Source of the DNA: Porites lobata
Taxonomy: Eukaryota > Cnidaria > Anthozoa > Scleractinia > Poritidae
Length of the DNA: 64,000 nt
Assembly (NCBI GenBank): GCA_942486035.1
Contig: CALNXK010000009.1
Location: 602,001 to 666,000 of the forward strand
Direction: 5' to 3'
Part shown: piece by piece, positions 33,401 to 43,386 of the stretch
Layout: each line of letters begins with the position of its first letter
Numbering within the stretch: position 1 is the first letter of the stretch
Program-made: the position numbers and the translations under genes
Notes under the pieces: model-generated
Seen by the model: only the letters and a program-made list of their open reading frames with translations
Told to the model about the DNA's origin: nothing
The model's database searches: none

Positions 33401-36400
33401 CCACTTTCTTGCAGAGGGTGATCTGATAAGTGTATCCTTTTGAAGTCTGCCAACTCTCTTTCCTGAACTAACAAATGTCGTGCTCTAAGTATAGGCATTG
33501 CACACGGACCCTCTTCCCTCCAGTTAAATCTTTTTACAATGTTGCATTGACACTATAATCTCAGCTGTTTAAACCAAATGCTTGTATTTCTTTGATTATC
33601 TACTTTGTCCCTAGTTACAGTGGAACCCCACTGGGATTCCTGTGCACACACAATAATTATTTGCTTTATACGGGAAGTTCAAGGATCATAGTGAAGAGAA
33701 CAGGAACCTGTCGACATGAAAACCCAGCATCCTAGACTTTGATGCCATTTTGTGTTGCTCTGTTGTCAGTTTAATTCGGTTGTCTCCCTCCCTCTCTATT
33801 TTTACTGCTTGTCAGTGTGCTAGGTGCCTGGATGCCTTGCATGGGGGCCATGGTTGGGTCACACATGTTGCCGTCCCCGGTTCTCAAACTCCATCAAGCG
33901 AACAGACGCAGTTGTTAAATACTGAGAAGACTTTATTGAAGTGGTTGAAAAGTCAACTTTTTGTAAGTTTTCCTTGACTACGTTTAGGCAGAAGTGCAGT
34001 CAGTGTACAGTGATGGGTCACTCTCATTACATACCCGCAGTCTCAAATATGGAAAGGTTGGTTACATATCAAACTTATCGTTCTTCTTTCTAAGTTTCTA
34101 CAAAGTCATACGAGGTCTAGTCTGTGAGGTGTTTCCATTCCCAACATCCAACCAACTGATAAAAAAAAAATAGAAAAGAAGATAAATTTCCTTTAATCAG
34201 TTTAAGAGTATGATGGTGCATCCCTTTCTTCTATGAGAACAGACGTGATCATACATGACTTTTTTCTTTCGTGAAAAGTTAGTGAAGTCACATCTTGGTA
34301 TCGTTTTCTTTAATACACGAGTGTTTAAACAGTCACTGGAATTCCTTAAAATGTTCTAGTTTGACAATCTGAAGAGCTTGTTTGCGTGCTTAGTCGGTCC
34401 TTTTTTTCCCCAACCGACCAAGGTCTTTGACAAAATAGAAAGCAAAATTTGGAAGCGAATCACTTTGTGGACATGGTCGAAACAATGCGATGAATATGTG
34501 TTGGTTCAATTTATCCTTGGTTTAAATGTTACAAATGTAATTTCTTTTGTTACTTTTCATAAAAAATTATTATCTCGGGAACTTAAGCAACGACGACGGC
34601 GACGGCAACAAGAACGGCAAAAAACCAGTAGGTTTAGATTGACAAAGGAACAACTTTGCACGTGCATCACGCATTTTTGGTACATTTCTTTGCCGTCGTT
34701 GTACGACAACAACGTGAAAGTGCCTAATTTCATGTTTTGTCGAGGACGGGAACACTAAACGACAATTTTCTTTTTCTTTAAATCCTGAACTTTGATCAAT
34801 TTTCGGAACACTTGTTGTATAATTTCCTGCTTGCATGCCTCTCCTAGAATTTTCGAACAAATAAAAAATGGTATACTTGCCCATTTTGAACTAATTTTTA
34901 CCCTAAAAAGTTCACCTAGAATTTTCGGGAGCCTATTTTCTGGCTAAAATTTTCGAAAAGGTAAGTTTTGATCCCTATAATTTTCGGATCACTAGACTTT
35001 CAGCTAGGAAATCCGAAGAGATGAAAAATTTTTAGGGGATAAAAATATGCCTATATCTACCGTTTAAATACTAAAATACATTCAACAATGCTATGTTTAA
35101 GTGGTTTTGAACCATATTCTCGTTGGGTGACCCTGATAAGCACGGTACAGTGTGAGGCAGCGCGACTTCACTTTTTAAGTGACGTTTTCGTAGCAATCAC
35201 CGTCGTCGTTGCTTAAGCCCGTACTATTAATTAAACCAAGGATATATTTGAACCACGACAAATTTTGATACCCTTTAGTTTTTTTGCTTTATCAACCTCA
35301 CGTTTTGGCCACACCACTGAGCCGAGAAGGAATTTCTTACTCAACTGTATTTTTCTTTTTTAACAATGTGTTTCCTACAGCTTAGAGAAGGCACTCTTGT
35401 ACAGGTTCCGCCATCTTTGGTCAAGCGCTGTAAAACTCACTTTCTCAATCTTCCGTGTGGAGCCACTGTGATTCTTGGAAACAATGGGTATGTTTGGATC
35501 TGTCCTTTGAATACGGAGGAAGCTATGCTCACAGATGAGCAAACTGACCGACTCACGATTGTCAATGAACCACCTAAGCAGGTATAGGATTTCATTTTAA
35601 TGGCTGACAGTATCATGAGTTTCTTGTCTTGCCCTTGGTCTCGAGTTGTTTATCCAGGGAGGGCTTTTCTTATTGTCTTGTCCAAGTGGAGTCATATGCT
35701 CAAGACAAGCGAAGAGAAAAGTATCAAAAATTGAGTACCGAAAAAGAAAAGAGAGAGGACTGGGGTGAGACGGGTCAACACCCTTTCTCTCCCCAGTCCT
35801 CCCCAGTTTTCTTCCTCTTCGCTTTTCCTTTCGCGCACGCTTGCGCGCACACCGACCAATTGAGGGCCTGGAATACTAGGTTACTAGGTTACTTTGAGTA
35901 TATGGTGTAGTGCCATTTATGCGACCACCCAAAAACAATGGAATCTGGTCGCACTTATAAGTTTTTCAGAGCAGAAAAATACAGACAGGATGCTCGCAAG
36001 GGGTACCAACTCCACCATTCAAACTTTTTATGCTGACTTTGAAAAAATGAGGTTGAGTGGAGTTTTTCTTGTTGTTGTAAGATTCTAGACTCTGATCGTG
36101 AGACAATTGCCAGGCTTCGTAACTGTATAGTGACGCTTACAGACAATGGAGTGATGCTGTTTAACACCTCTCTGCAGTATGCTTATGATGCCTCCATGAA
36201 GCACTCGGTAGGAAACGTTATTAACATACATTATTTTATAGTGTAGGCCTTAACACACCCTACTGTAAGCTGCTCGATTTTGGCGTCCTCTAGAAAGCCT
36301 GCGTGAATCGAGTGAGATCTTTGTTGAGCATGCTCTGCATGTTGGTAGGGTACAGTTTCGAACCTAATAGACGTGCGCTTGGTACAGCAGGCTCAGTTAT

Positions 36401-37443
36401 GACTATTGATTTATCGATAATAGGATGCTTGCACTCGAAAAACAAGTTTGACAAGAGAAAAGAACGGCGCTTTCCATTCAACAAAATTCCGGTTTGAGAT
36501 TTCGGAAATTCCTCGTGCCCATTCTAGTTGCACAGACCCGACCCAAGCCACCGCGCGTTTGGTTATTGTTTTTGTGAGCAGGATACAAAACAGCGGTATT
36601 GGGGACAACAATTTTGTCAAATGGAAAAGGACATTCCGGTCCGACCGACCGAAATGACCAGACCGGTCAACGTGGACAACGTTCAAAGCTGGTCCCGAAT
36701 ATTGCGGTCGAACTAAACCGAAATGGTCCGTTCCATTTGATGTACCAACCGATTTTTCCGGAATTTTGGGTTGAATGGAAAGCGCCCAAGAAGACTGACT
36801 AGTACAGACGTTAGGGCTGCGGTGACCTCAGAGAGTTGGCATCAGTTGAGAGCCTCTTTGTCTCCTGCTCGATCAACAAGGAGACAGAAGGAGGCTCTGC
36901 TTGCAGGGTGACCCTAACACTGATCAGAAATTTATTTCTCTTTTTATTATCACCACTTAATCAGTTACAAGGGTCAGGAGAATAAAGAAAATGATCGCCA
37001 AAAGGGAAAAAATTGATGCAAACGAAAGAAGGGGCTCCCCTTACTGTGCGACTACTGTAACTGGGGCCACATAGACAAAGTTGACCAATCAGATTACTGG
37101 GAAATAACAATACATTGTAAGAAAGTTGGTTGTGGGTCAATCTGCAGCTCGTAAGAAAAAAAGTTACTCCAAGCACAAAATTTTAATCTTGGTAGTTAAC
37201 GTTTTTCAAGAAAAGGAAGTGTTTCACAAGACAATGTTTTTCTGTTCGAAACTTTACTATATAACACCCAGGAGACGTACTTGTTTAACGCAAGCCCCGG
37301 TTATAGTAGTCGCACTGTTATATCCTCTTTTAGTTTCAACAACAACCTTTCTCTTTTCTTACTAGGTCAAGGATTTGCTTAAGCCTGAAATTCAAGAAGA
37401 GATAGCAGATACTGTGAGGCAACGCCTTATGCAAGAAATGTAA
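27471..37443 (+). CDS. EXOSC2: EXOSC2 / Rrp4, RNA exosome cap subunit, complete
   Basis: EXOSC2 is one of the three S1/KH cap proteins of the 3'-5' RNA exosome; it lines the RNA entry pore in nucleus and cytoplasm. Exons: 27471-27589, 27734-27835, 28278-28323, 29473-29562, 33366-33431, 33988-34056, 35381-35581, 36082-36207, 37366-37443. The sum is 897 bases, 298 residues plus stop (human 293). The N-terminal domain carries VPGD-like SPGDVITEDTGYMRGHGTY. The S1 region spans roughly residues 75-160 (KLIASVAGVVERVNKLICV, then RYNGEVGDVVVGRITE, QKRWKVETFSRLDSVLLLSS and SLSLHTRSLKYGK). The KH domain has the GNNG loop at residues 197-200. The C-terminus KDLLKPEIQEEI matches human. Intron 5 is U12-type. 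Intron 4 (3.8 kb) is by far the largest. Confidence 0.97.
28505..28930. repeat. Dispersed repeat, copy 1 (EXOSC2 intron 3)
   Basis: Shares long blocks with 40640-41110: GAATCTTCCAGCATCTAAAT, CGCCTGTCTTTACAAAACTG, CCAGCAAGGCTATGT, GAATGGAGTCATTTTTT and GAATCTGAAGACTACTCCAC. It starts with the GGTTCCACTGTAAT half-terminus also seen in the 1791-1934 element. No coding capacity was recognised. Confidence 0.85.
29649..29865. repeat. Possible TIR element with GGGTGCTT termini (EXOSC2 intron 4)
   Basis: GGGTGCTTACC at the left end is inverted, with one mismatch, as GGAAAGCACCC at the right end. The right side (CTGGTTGGAAAGCACC) resembles the terminus of the 36466-36786 element. The open frame across it is not a convincing protein. 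Confidence 0.45.
31381..31741. repeat. Pair of about 65-bp modules containing GGGTGWGTCGCCT dimers
   Basis: Modules at about 31399-31465 and 31677-31741 share TTGGGTGTGTCGCCTGA-like starts, AGCGATCGGGTG and GTCGCCTTCGCTTAGTGCAA. The 13-mer GGGTGWGTCGCCT occurs twice in each module. They lie in EXOSC2 intron 4, 278 bases apart and in the same orientation. Confidence 0.8.
33432..33987 (+). other. EXOSC2: U12-type GT-AG intron in EXOSC2
   Basis: The donor GTATCCTTTT (33432-33441) is an exact match to the U12 5' splice-site consensus, not to the U2 form. The branch-site match TTCCTTGAC (33970-33978) puts its adenosine 10 bases before the terminal AG at 33986-33987, the short spacing typical of minor introns. 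There is no long pyrimidine tract. The intron is phase 0, between residues ...GDLIS and AEVQ.... Confidence 0.92.
34582..35217. repeat. 636-bp element with perfect 18-bp terminal inverted repeats
   Basis: CTTAAGCAACGACGACGG (34582-34599) is exactly inverted as CCGTCGTCGTTGCTTAAG (35200-35217). The interior includes a block (about 34825-35070) that also occurs at 39470-39720. It lies in EXOSC2 intron 6. Confidence 0.85.
36466..36786. repeat. 321-bp element with 17-bp TIRs (GGCGCTTTCCATTCAAC)
   Basis: GGCGCTTTCCATTCAAC at the left end is inverted exactly as GTTGAATGGAAAGCGCC at the right end, and complementarity continues with AATTCCGG. It is a non-autonomous DNA-transposon-like element in the last EXOSC2 intron. 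A target-site duplication could not be fixed by eye. Confidence 0.85.
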
Positions 37444-37798
37444 AATACTCTTACTGGATAACTGTATCAAAGAAGTGTCGCCCCGCCCACTGGAGCTCTT
37501 TGTTCCCATTGGGTTCGAGAAAGGAAAGTGTCAAATTTAGTTTTTCTGTGTCGAGGCATAACTGAGTGACCTTTTATGACAGTATGGTACACTTTTCCTA
37601 GGGATTAAGTGGGAGTAGATGTGTCGCCCAGAAAGACGATATAGCGTTTCTGTTTATTTAAGGAACTGTTCGTGTCCAGTTTTGAAAAGTTTGGAAGCTG
37701 AAGAAACAATGTTGTGTTTGCGAGTAGCTGTAGTACAGCTTTGAGAAAACAGTGCACAATTTGTTATTATGAGCAGCTATAAACAATATTTTAGGGAT

Positions 37799-37804
37799 AA
37801 ATAA
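37799..37804 (+). terminator. Candidate EXOSC2 polyadenylation signal
   Basis: AATAAA, 356 bases after the EXOSC2 stop codon. It is a canonical hexamer and would give a 3' UTR of about 380 bases. A second AATAAA-like motif near 38269 belongs to sequence I cannot assign. Confidence 0.5.
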
Positions 37805-39296
37805 AAATTGAGTTTCCACTCTAGTTTATTATTATTTAGCTACGGAGGTAAAACAGATTGACCCTTGACATTCGCCCCCAAGAGGATTGGTCTCGTTTTT
37901 ATCTCCTGCACATAATAACTTGGGCTGTATTTGGTCATTTGTATTCTCTGCACCTATTATAAAACCCTTGTATCGTTTACACAGGGAAGCGAAGATACTG
38001 AAGAGTTGTTTCCAAGTTTGGAAGAGTGTTCCAAATTAATCCCAGTTTACACTAGGGGTAGATTGGCTCTTTCTTGGAGAAATAGCGAGGCTACTCTCAT
38101 AATAAACTCCTTTCGTTTCGCGTTGTTTTCAATTTTTCTCGGGACCCACGACCCTCCCAAGAGAAAACGAAAAGTAATGCTTATGCAAAGTTTGTGGGGG
38201 AAAACGGAGTGTATCCTTGGACGATGTGGAAGTGAGGAGTACTCCGATGGTCCTCTTTACTATAAATAAAACACATGGGAAACATGTCCCCCTGTCCATA
38301 CCCGAGGCAGGAGCGGTTAAGTTCCAAAAGTCTTCGATGTGCAGTGCGAAGGAGAGATCGCGCGAGTCCCTGGGAACGGGTTTGCAATTTTGACTAACAG
38401 TTCACTAATAGAAAACTAATAGGACAATTGCACGATGACGTAATTTGACTCTAACTACCAGAATCTTTCTGTCTAACATATTTTTCTGCGAATGACAGCT
38501 TTTGTGTTTTTAAATCTCGACAAGATTGATGAATGTTTAATGAGAGAACCAAAAAAATGCAGTCAAATGTCGCCATCGTGGAAATGCCCTTCAGTCCCGT
38601 CACCCAAGCTCGAGAACCATTCTAAGTTGGTCCAAACCAGTTCTGAGGACCAAACTAAGTGCGATGTCTTTGATATGACAATGGTTTTTTTATTCCTATA
38701 GAAATAAAACTCATTTCACGAGTAGTATAGTTGGGACCGAATTATCTTTTTTTTTGAAGTTGCATCTCATTAGTGTGAAGCAGAATGCATTAACACCTTT
38801 GACGTCATAGCGTTTTTGTTTTTCTTTGAAAAGGTCTATTCTTTTGTTCTTGTCTGACAAAGTCAAGTCAATTTATTTAAACTCACACAGAGTAATAATT
38901 AATACAAATTAGTGCTTTAAGATATAAAATCGAGAAGTTGTGAAGGAAAAGAAATTTTCAGATGTAGGTTCCGGTGCAGAGTTTGGGACACCTAAATAGT
39001 TCGTGGATCTAAACGAATAGGCGACCCAAACAAAAATATGAGTAGAAGGAAGACAGATACAAAACATTTGTTTTAGATAAAAGTATTACTTCATTGATTA
39101 AATAGTAGTTAAAGATAATATAATTCTCAATACTATCAATCATAGTATTATAACGAATCAATAATAGTATTATAACGATCAATCATAGAATTCTTGATAT
39201 ATTGACAAAGCAGCTTGTGTAACATGTCACTAAACACTTTTTTCATCGTTATGGTTTCCTCTTTCTCTCTCAACACTCCACATTTCTTTACTGGCC

Positions 39297-39930
39297 ATTT
39301 GAAAGTTTTCCCGGCCGCAACAACTCTTCGTCATCGTGCACACTGAAGGCTTCTAAAAAATCATTCGTTTCTTCAATTTTTCAACAAAATGTTGACATCT
39401 GTTCTGGCAAACTGGAGAAAATTTGGGATCGTCAAGAAAATATTTTCGGAGACGATTTTTGTAAAATTTCTTGCTTGCCTGCCTCTCCTAGGATTTTCGA
39501 ACATCTAAATAATGGTATAATTGCCCATTTTTAACGGATTTTTACCCTAAAAAAGGTCACCTAGAATTTCCGGGAGCCTTTTTACTAGCTGAAATTTTCG
39601 AAAAGGTAAGTTTTGATCCCTATAATTTTCGGATCTCTAGACTTTCAGCTAGGAAATCCGAACAGATGAAAATTTTTAGGGGATAAAAATATGCCTATAT
39701 CTACCGTTTAAACATAAAATCGTTTAAAATACTATGTTTTAAGTGGTTTTAATTTAACAATGTTATATTTAAATGGTTTTGAAAGTTTTCCCGGCCGCAA
39801 CAACTCTTCGTCATCGTACACACTGAAGTCCAACACTTCTAAAAAAATCATTCTCGAGTTTCTTCAATTTCCCTCATCAACAAACTCTCTTATGTTGACA
39901 TCCGCCTCTCTGGCAAACTGGAGAAAATAT
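39297..39930. repeat. Direct repeat pair flanking a second copy of the 34825-35070 block
   Basis: GAAAGTTTTCCCGGCCGCAA occurs at 39301 and again at 39781, each followed by CAACTCTTCGTCATCGT, a CACTGAAG segment and GGCAAACTGGAGAAAAT. Between them (39470-39720) is a copy of the intron-6 block (AATTTTCGGATC, CTTTCAGCTAGGAAATCCGA, AATATGCCTATATCTACCGT). Confidence 0.8.
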
Positions 39931-39948
39931 TCCTAGAGATCTCGCTGT

Positions 39949-40131
39949 CACAGTGATATGGGCATCTCCGCGTTTTGGGCATCCCCATACCCAAAATCCT
40001 GGTGATATGGGCATCCCCTGTAACCCTAACCATAGCCCAAAAAGCTAAGGTAATATGAGAAGGGGATGCCCGTATCACCAGAGTTTTGGATATGGGGATG
40101 CCCGAAAAGCGGGAGTATCCATATCACTGTA
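39949..40131. repeat. Foldback element built of GATATGGGCATCCC units
   Basis: CAGTGATATGGGCATC at 39951 is inverted as ATGGGGATGCCC...CCATATCACTG ending at 40129. Each arm holds two or three copies of a GATATGGGCATC-like unit, so the arms are themselves repetitive. Confidence 0.8.
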
Positions 40132-40319
40132 ACATCGCCTTTGGCTTTCGTCAACAAGAGATCTGGGTACGAGATTAATGGCTTCGCTTTGCTCGCTGTG
40201 TCGCTCGCTGTCGGTTTTTCCCGCCAAAACATCGAGCCCCGTTGCCTGGTGGCCGGTTGGCTGGCCGGCGGCCCGTCAACGTTTTTGGTGTCAAGGTTCT
40301 GCACGTTTAATGTTGCAAG

Positions 40320-40462
40320 TACAGTTGAACTAATAACGGCCACCTCTCCACAACGGCCAATGTTTTTGGCGGACAGTCAGTGCATTGACTGTTGTTTAAC
40401 CCTCTCTACAACGGCCACTTTCGTCTGTCCTAAGGTGGCCTTCGAGGAGAGGTTCAACTGTA
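40320..40462. repeat. 143-bp element with TACAGTTGAAC termini
   Basis: TACAGTTGAAC (40320-40330) is inverted as GTTCAACTGTA (40452-40462). The interior has ACAACGGCCA repeated and AGGTGGCCTT inverted. It directly precedes the second dispersed repeat copy. Confidence 0.8.
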
Positions 40463-40639
40463 GGTTTTCATTAAGATTCTTTCTTAAATTGTCTTGAATA
40501 CCGGCTGTTGTTGTTGAAGAAAAGATTGAAAGGTAATATTTGGCAGAGAGGTAGGAGAAAATGCACGCATCTCAATCATATTAGTTCATATTATAGATGG
40601 AGTAAGATCGTCTGAAACATGAAAAGAACTGAATTTTAT

Positions 40640-41110
40640 ACCGAGGAATTCGTTATATAGAGGTTCGTTATATCGTGGTTCCACTGTAATACTGTACATT
40701 TTCATATAAAAATTATCTTTGCTGGAATAGGAATCTTCCAGCATCTAAATTTATTATTGCTCCGTTTCAATCCTATTTCCCATCCCATCCCGTCTGATGC
40801 GTAATAAGCCTCTAAACGCCTGTCTTTACAAAACTGCACTTAGTCTTAGACTTCTGCGTTTTGAAACCAGCAAGGCTATGTAGCATCTGCAACGATGCAG
40901 AATGGAGTCATTTTTTGATGAAGGTTCTCCATTGAATCTGAAGACTACTCCACAGAACTACGGTTTCTTGAAACGAATTATATCGGCTGATGATGTGTAC
41001 TTAGACGCATTGTAATTCCAGTAGGGCATTTCGAGCAATGGTTGTGATATATGTTTCGATGGTCTATAACATACTAGACAAAATGAAGGAGTTACAGGAA
41101 CCTGCAACGC
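40640..41110. repeat. Dispersed repeat, copy 2 (EXOSC2-PRDM12 intergenic)
   Basis: Same family and orientation as 28505-28930, roughly 85-90% alike by eye, with a few indels. It is the last recognisable repeat before PRDM12. Confidence 0.85.
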
Positions 41111-42888
41111 ATTTCTTAGTATCTTGGGCCACTTATTTGTTTGTCTCTTTAGGGGAGGGAGAGGAAATGACCCCTTCCTTCAGTAATCCCTGCACCCAAA
41201 CAAGACACCATTTTCTCTCTGGAAATAAAGGCCAGATTTTTTGCCTTTTTGATATCTCGTATCCTCATTCTAGCCATTCTAGCTGTTTATTAAAAGCACT
41301 CATAATAATACTATTGATAATCACAAAATGACTAGTTGCGTCTCGTCGCCGTGGTAGCAAAATTTCTGGATCTCAACAACCCGGTAACAACATGGTAACG
41401 TAACGTCACACTTCTCCTACTTAGTTAAAGGCAGAAGCCATACTGAGGAAACCCTCTCAGTAGGGCTCTTTTAGTGTATAAAAAATGTTATTTCCATCTC
41501 TCTACATATTTTTGCTTTTCTTACTGGATCAACAGCGGACACTATAACCCCGTTACAAACTGAAGATTAGAATTACCTTCGGCTAAGCTACCAAGCATTT
41601 TGGTTCGACATCGTGTTTATCATGCATGACGTGGAGTCAAACAACATTTGTCTGTACTTGGTTTCCAATTGGTTGCTTTTTCCCGCCAGGGAAAATTTTC
41701 CAGTAATTTCTTAAAAAGTTGCTCAAAAGTTGCTCAAAAAACTATCAAAAGTTGCTCGAAAAAACAAAACTTTTTTTTGGTCTGATGCTAAAATATGCAA
41801 ATTGTACATCAAAAGTAACATTTCTAGGCATTTTTGTGCAATTTTGCGGTGTAACCAGTGCTGCTAAATAACTTTGTCCTCAGCTAGACCCAAAAAATGT
41901 AATGAGCCAATAAATGTTGAACGACCTTCTTTACCCGAGACACTCAAGTCAGTCGAGTGTGAATCTTCTTCCACAATTTTAAATTTTCTCTAAAAACCGC
42001 TGACCTAGCAGCCCGGCTACTTTTATCTTGCGCCTATAATCTGCTCCAGGGTGGGGGATTTGGCTCCTTTTTTTACAGAAAATTCATAAATTGTCTGCTA
42101 AAACATTGTGAAATATGGAGAAAAGCCAATTTAAGAACTAAGAGCCTGTGGAAAGCCCCAGCTTGGCGATCAAATGGTTGTTCGTAGCGCAAAATGTTGG
42201 ATAGTAATAGCTAGTAATGTTTGATCTGACTAGATCAAACATGCGAAACCTGTTACCATTGAAATCGTAATGAAAAGTTTAGAAAGGCGGGAAAACATCC
42301 AACATTGCACGAAAATGCTTTATTGTTTGGCCATTGTTTACAAGGCAAACCAAAATTTGAAAATCTAAATTGTTGCTTGCGTGGTTTTGTTTATTTGAGA
42401 TTATGAGTGTGGACAACGAGACGTAAAAAATTCGAACATCCCAACCTTTCAGTTTTGGGCTGAATACAATATATTAATCTTACTCGAGATTTTTGTTAAG
42501 TAAGGAATAAAGCTCTTTACCACTTATCGATTAAGTAGTCCAGTTATAGCAAAGATCCCCATTTTTTAACTTCGTGAAGAAAAAGGTTCATCAAAATAAT
42601 GGAAAAATATATATATGAACAGGGACTAACATTGGATTAAATATGTCTAAACCATGCCTTAATAGGCCCATAAATTGCAATTACCGGCGCATGTCAAAAA
42701 AGTGAAAAACAACAGTAACAACAATAGTAATGAAGGTATAAGGGTTAACTACAACACTCGACAAAGGCCTTTTGGTTTCCTATCACTGAGCAGAACTAAT
42801 CATAACGAACACGGTTGCATGCTTGTCGGAATGGCATGACATAAGATCAGTTTGAAGTTAACTATTTTTTTGTTGTTGTGTTTAATAG

Positions 42889-43386
42889 ATATAAACTACA
42901 TCTGCCGAGATCTGTTTCCAACGCTTCCTTAATTGGCAACCCGCAGTGCTTTGATGTCCTTAAGGAGGAACTACTCGACAACAAATTAGAGGATCATCAC
43001 GGTAGGTTGGAAGGCGTAGTCGCCAGTGTGGTGACAGCAGTGCCAAATGAGAGGAAAACCTGTCTGGTGGCTAAAGCAATAACTTTTTTAACCTAATAAG
43101 CTTTAAACAGTTGCAATGTGAATGAAAATGCCTCTCTAATTGCTTATCAGAACTGTACCGTTAAATTTCCGGTCGCGAGGAGAAAGAGCCAGCCCACAAT
43201 TTTTGAACAAAGAAAGAAATGCAATTAAATAAGAATCGTCGCGTGTTAACGACTGACACAACGCTGTATATAAAGTGCAGTTATAGAGAGTTGGTTTGCG
43301 TGAATTTCTTTCTTGTTGTTGTTGTTGTTTTTTATTCCCCAGGCCTTAAACGATTTAAAACTGGTTCATTCAGATTCGATTCGTAG
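42889..43386 (+). CDS. Possible orphan terminal exons of an unidentified small gene
   Basis: I do not recognise this product and the call is tentative. A pyrimidine-rich acceptor is followed by an open exon, 42889-43001, that ends at a strong donor (G|gtaggt). A second acceptor with a long T/C tract (tttattccccag) opens exon 43343-43386. The phases match (1 then 2 bases), giving ...LEDHHGLKRFKTGSFRFDS and a stop. The visible part would encode about 52 residues. No first exon with a credible start was found upstream, and the coding signal is weak. It could equally be chance splice-like sequence in an AT-rich intergenic region. Confidence 0.2.

Noticed and set aside
34378..34758. 126-codon open frame in EXOSC2 intron 6
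   Set aside because: Its second half is the RRRRRQQERQ-type translation of the GACGACGGCGACGG terminus of the 34582-35217 element.
40066..40497. 143-codon open frame, the longest unassigned one on the plus strand
   Set aside because: It runs through the 39949-40131 foldback and the 40320-40462 inverted-repeat element and resembles no protein family.
41485..41547. Short frame MLFPSLYIFLLFLL... after a TATA-like run, as first exon of the orphan gene
   Set aside because: It reaches a stop after 20 codons with no usable donor inside, so it cannot join the 42889 exon.
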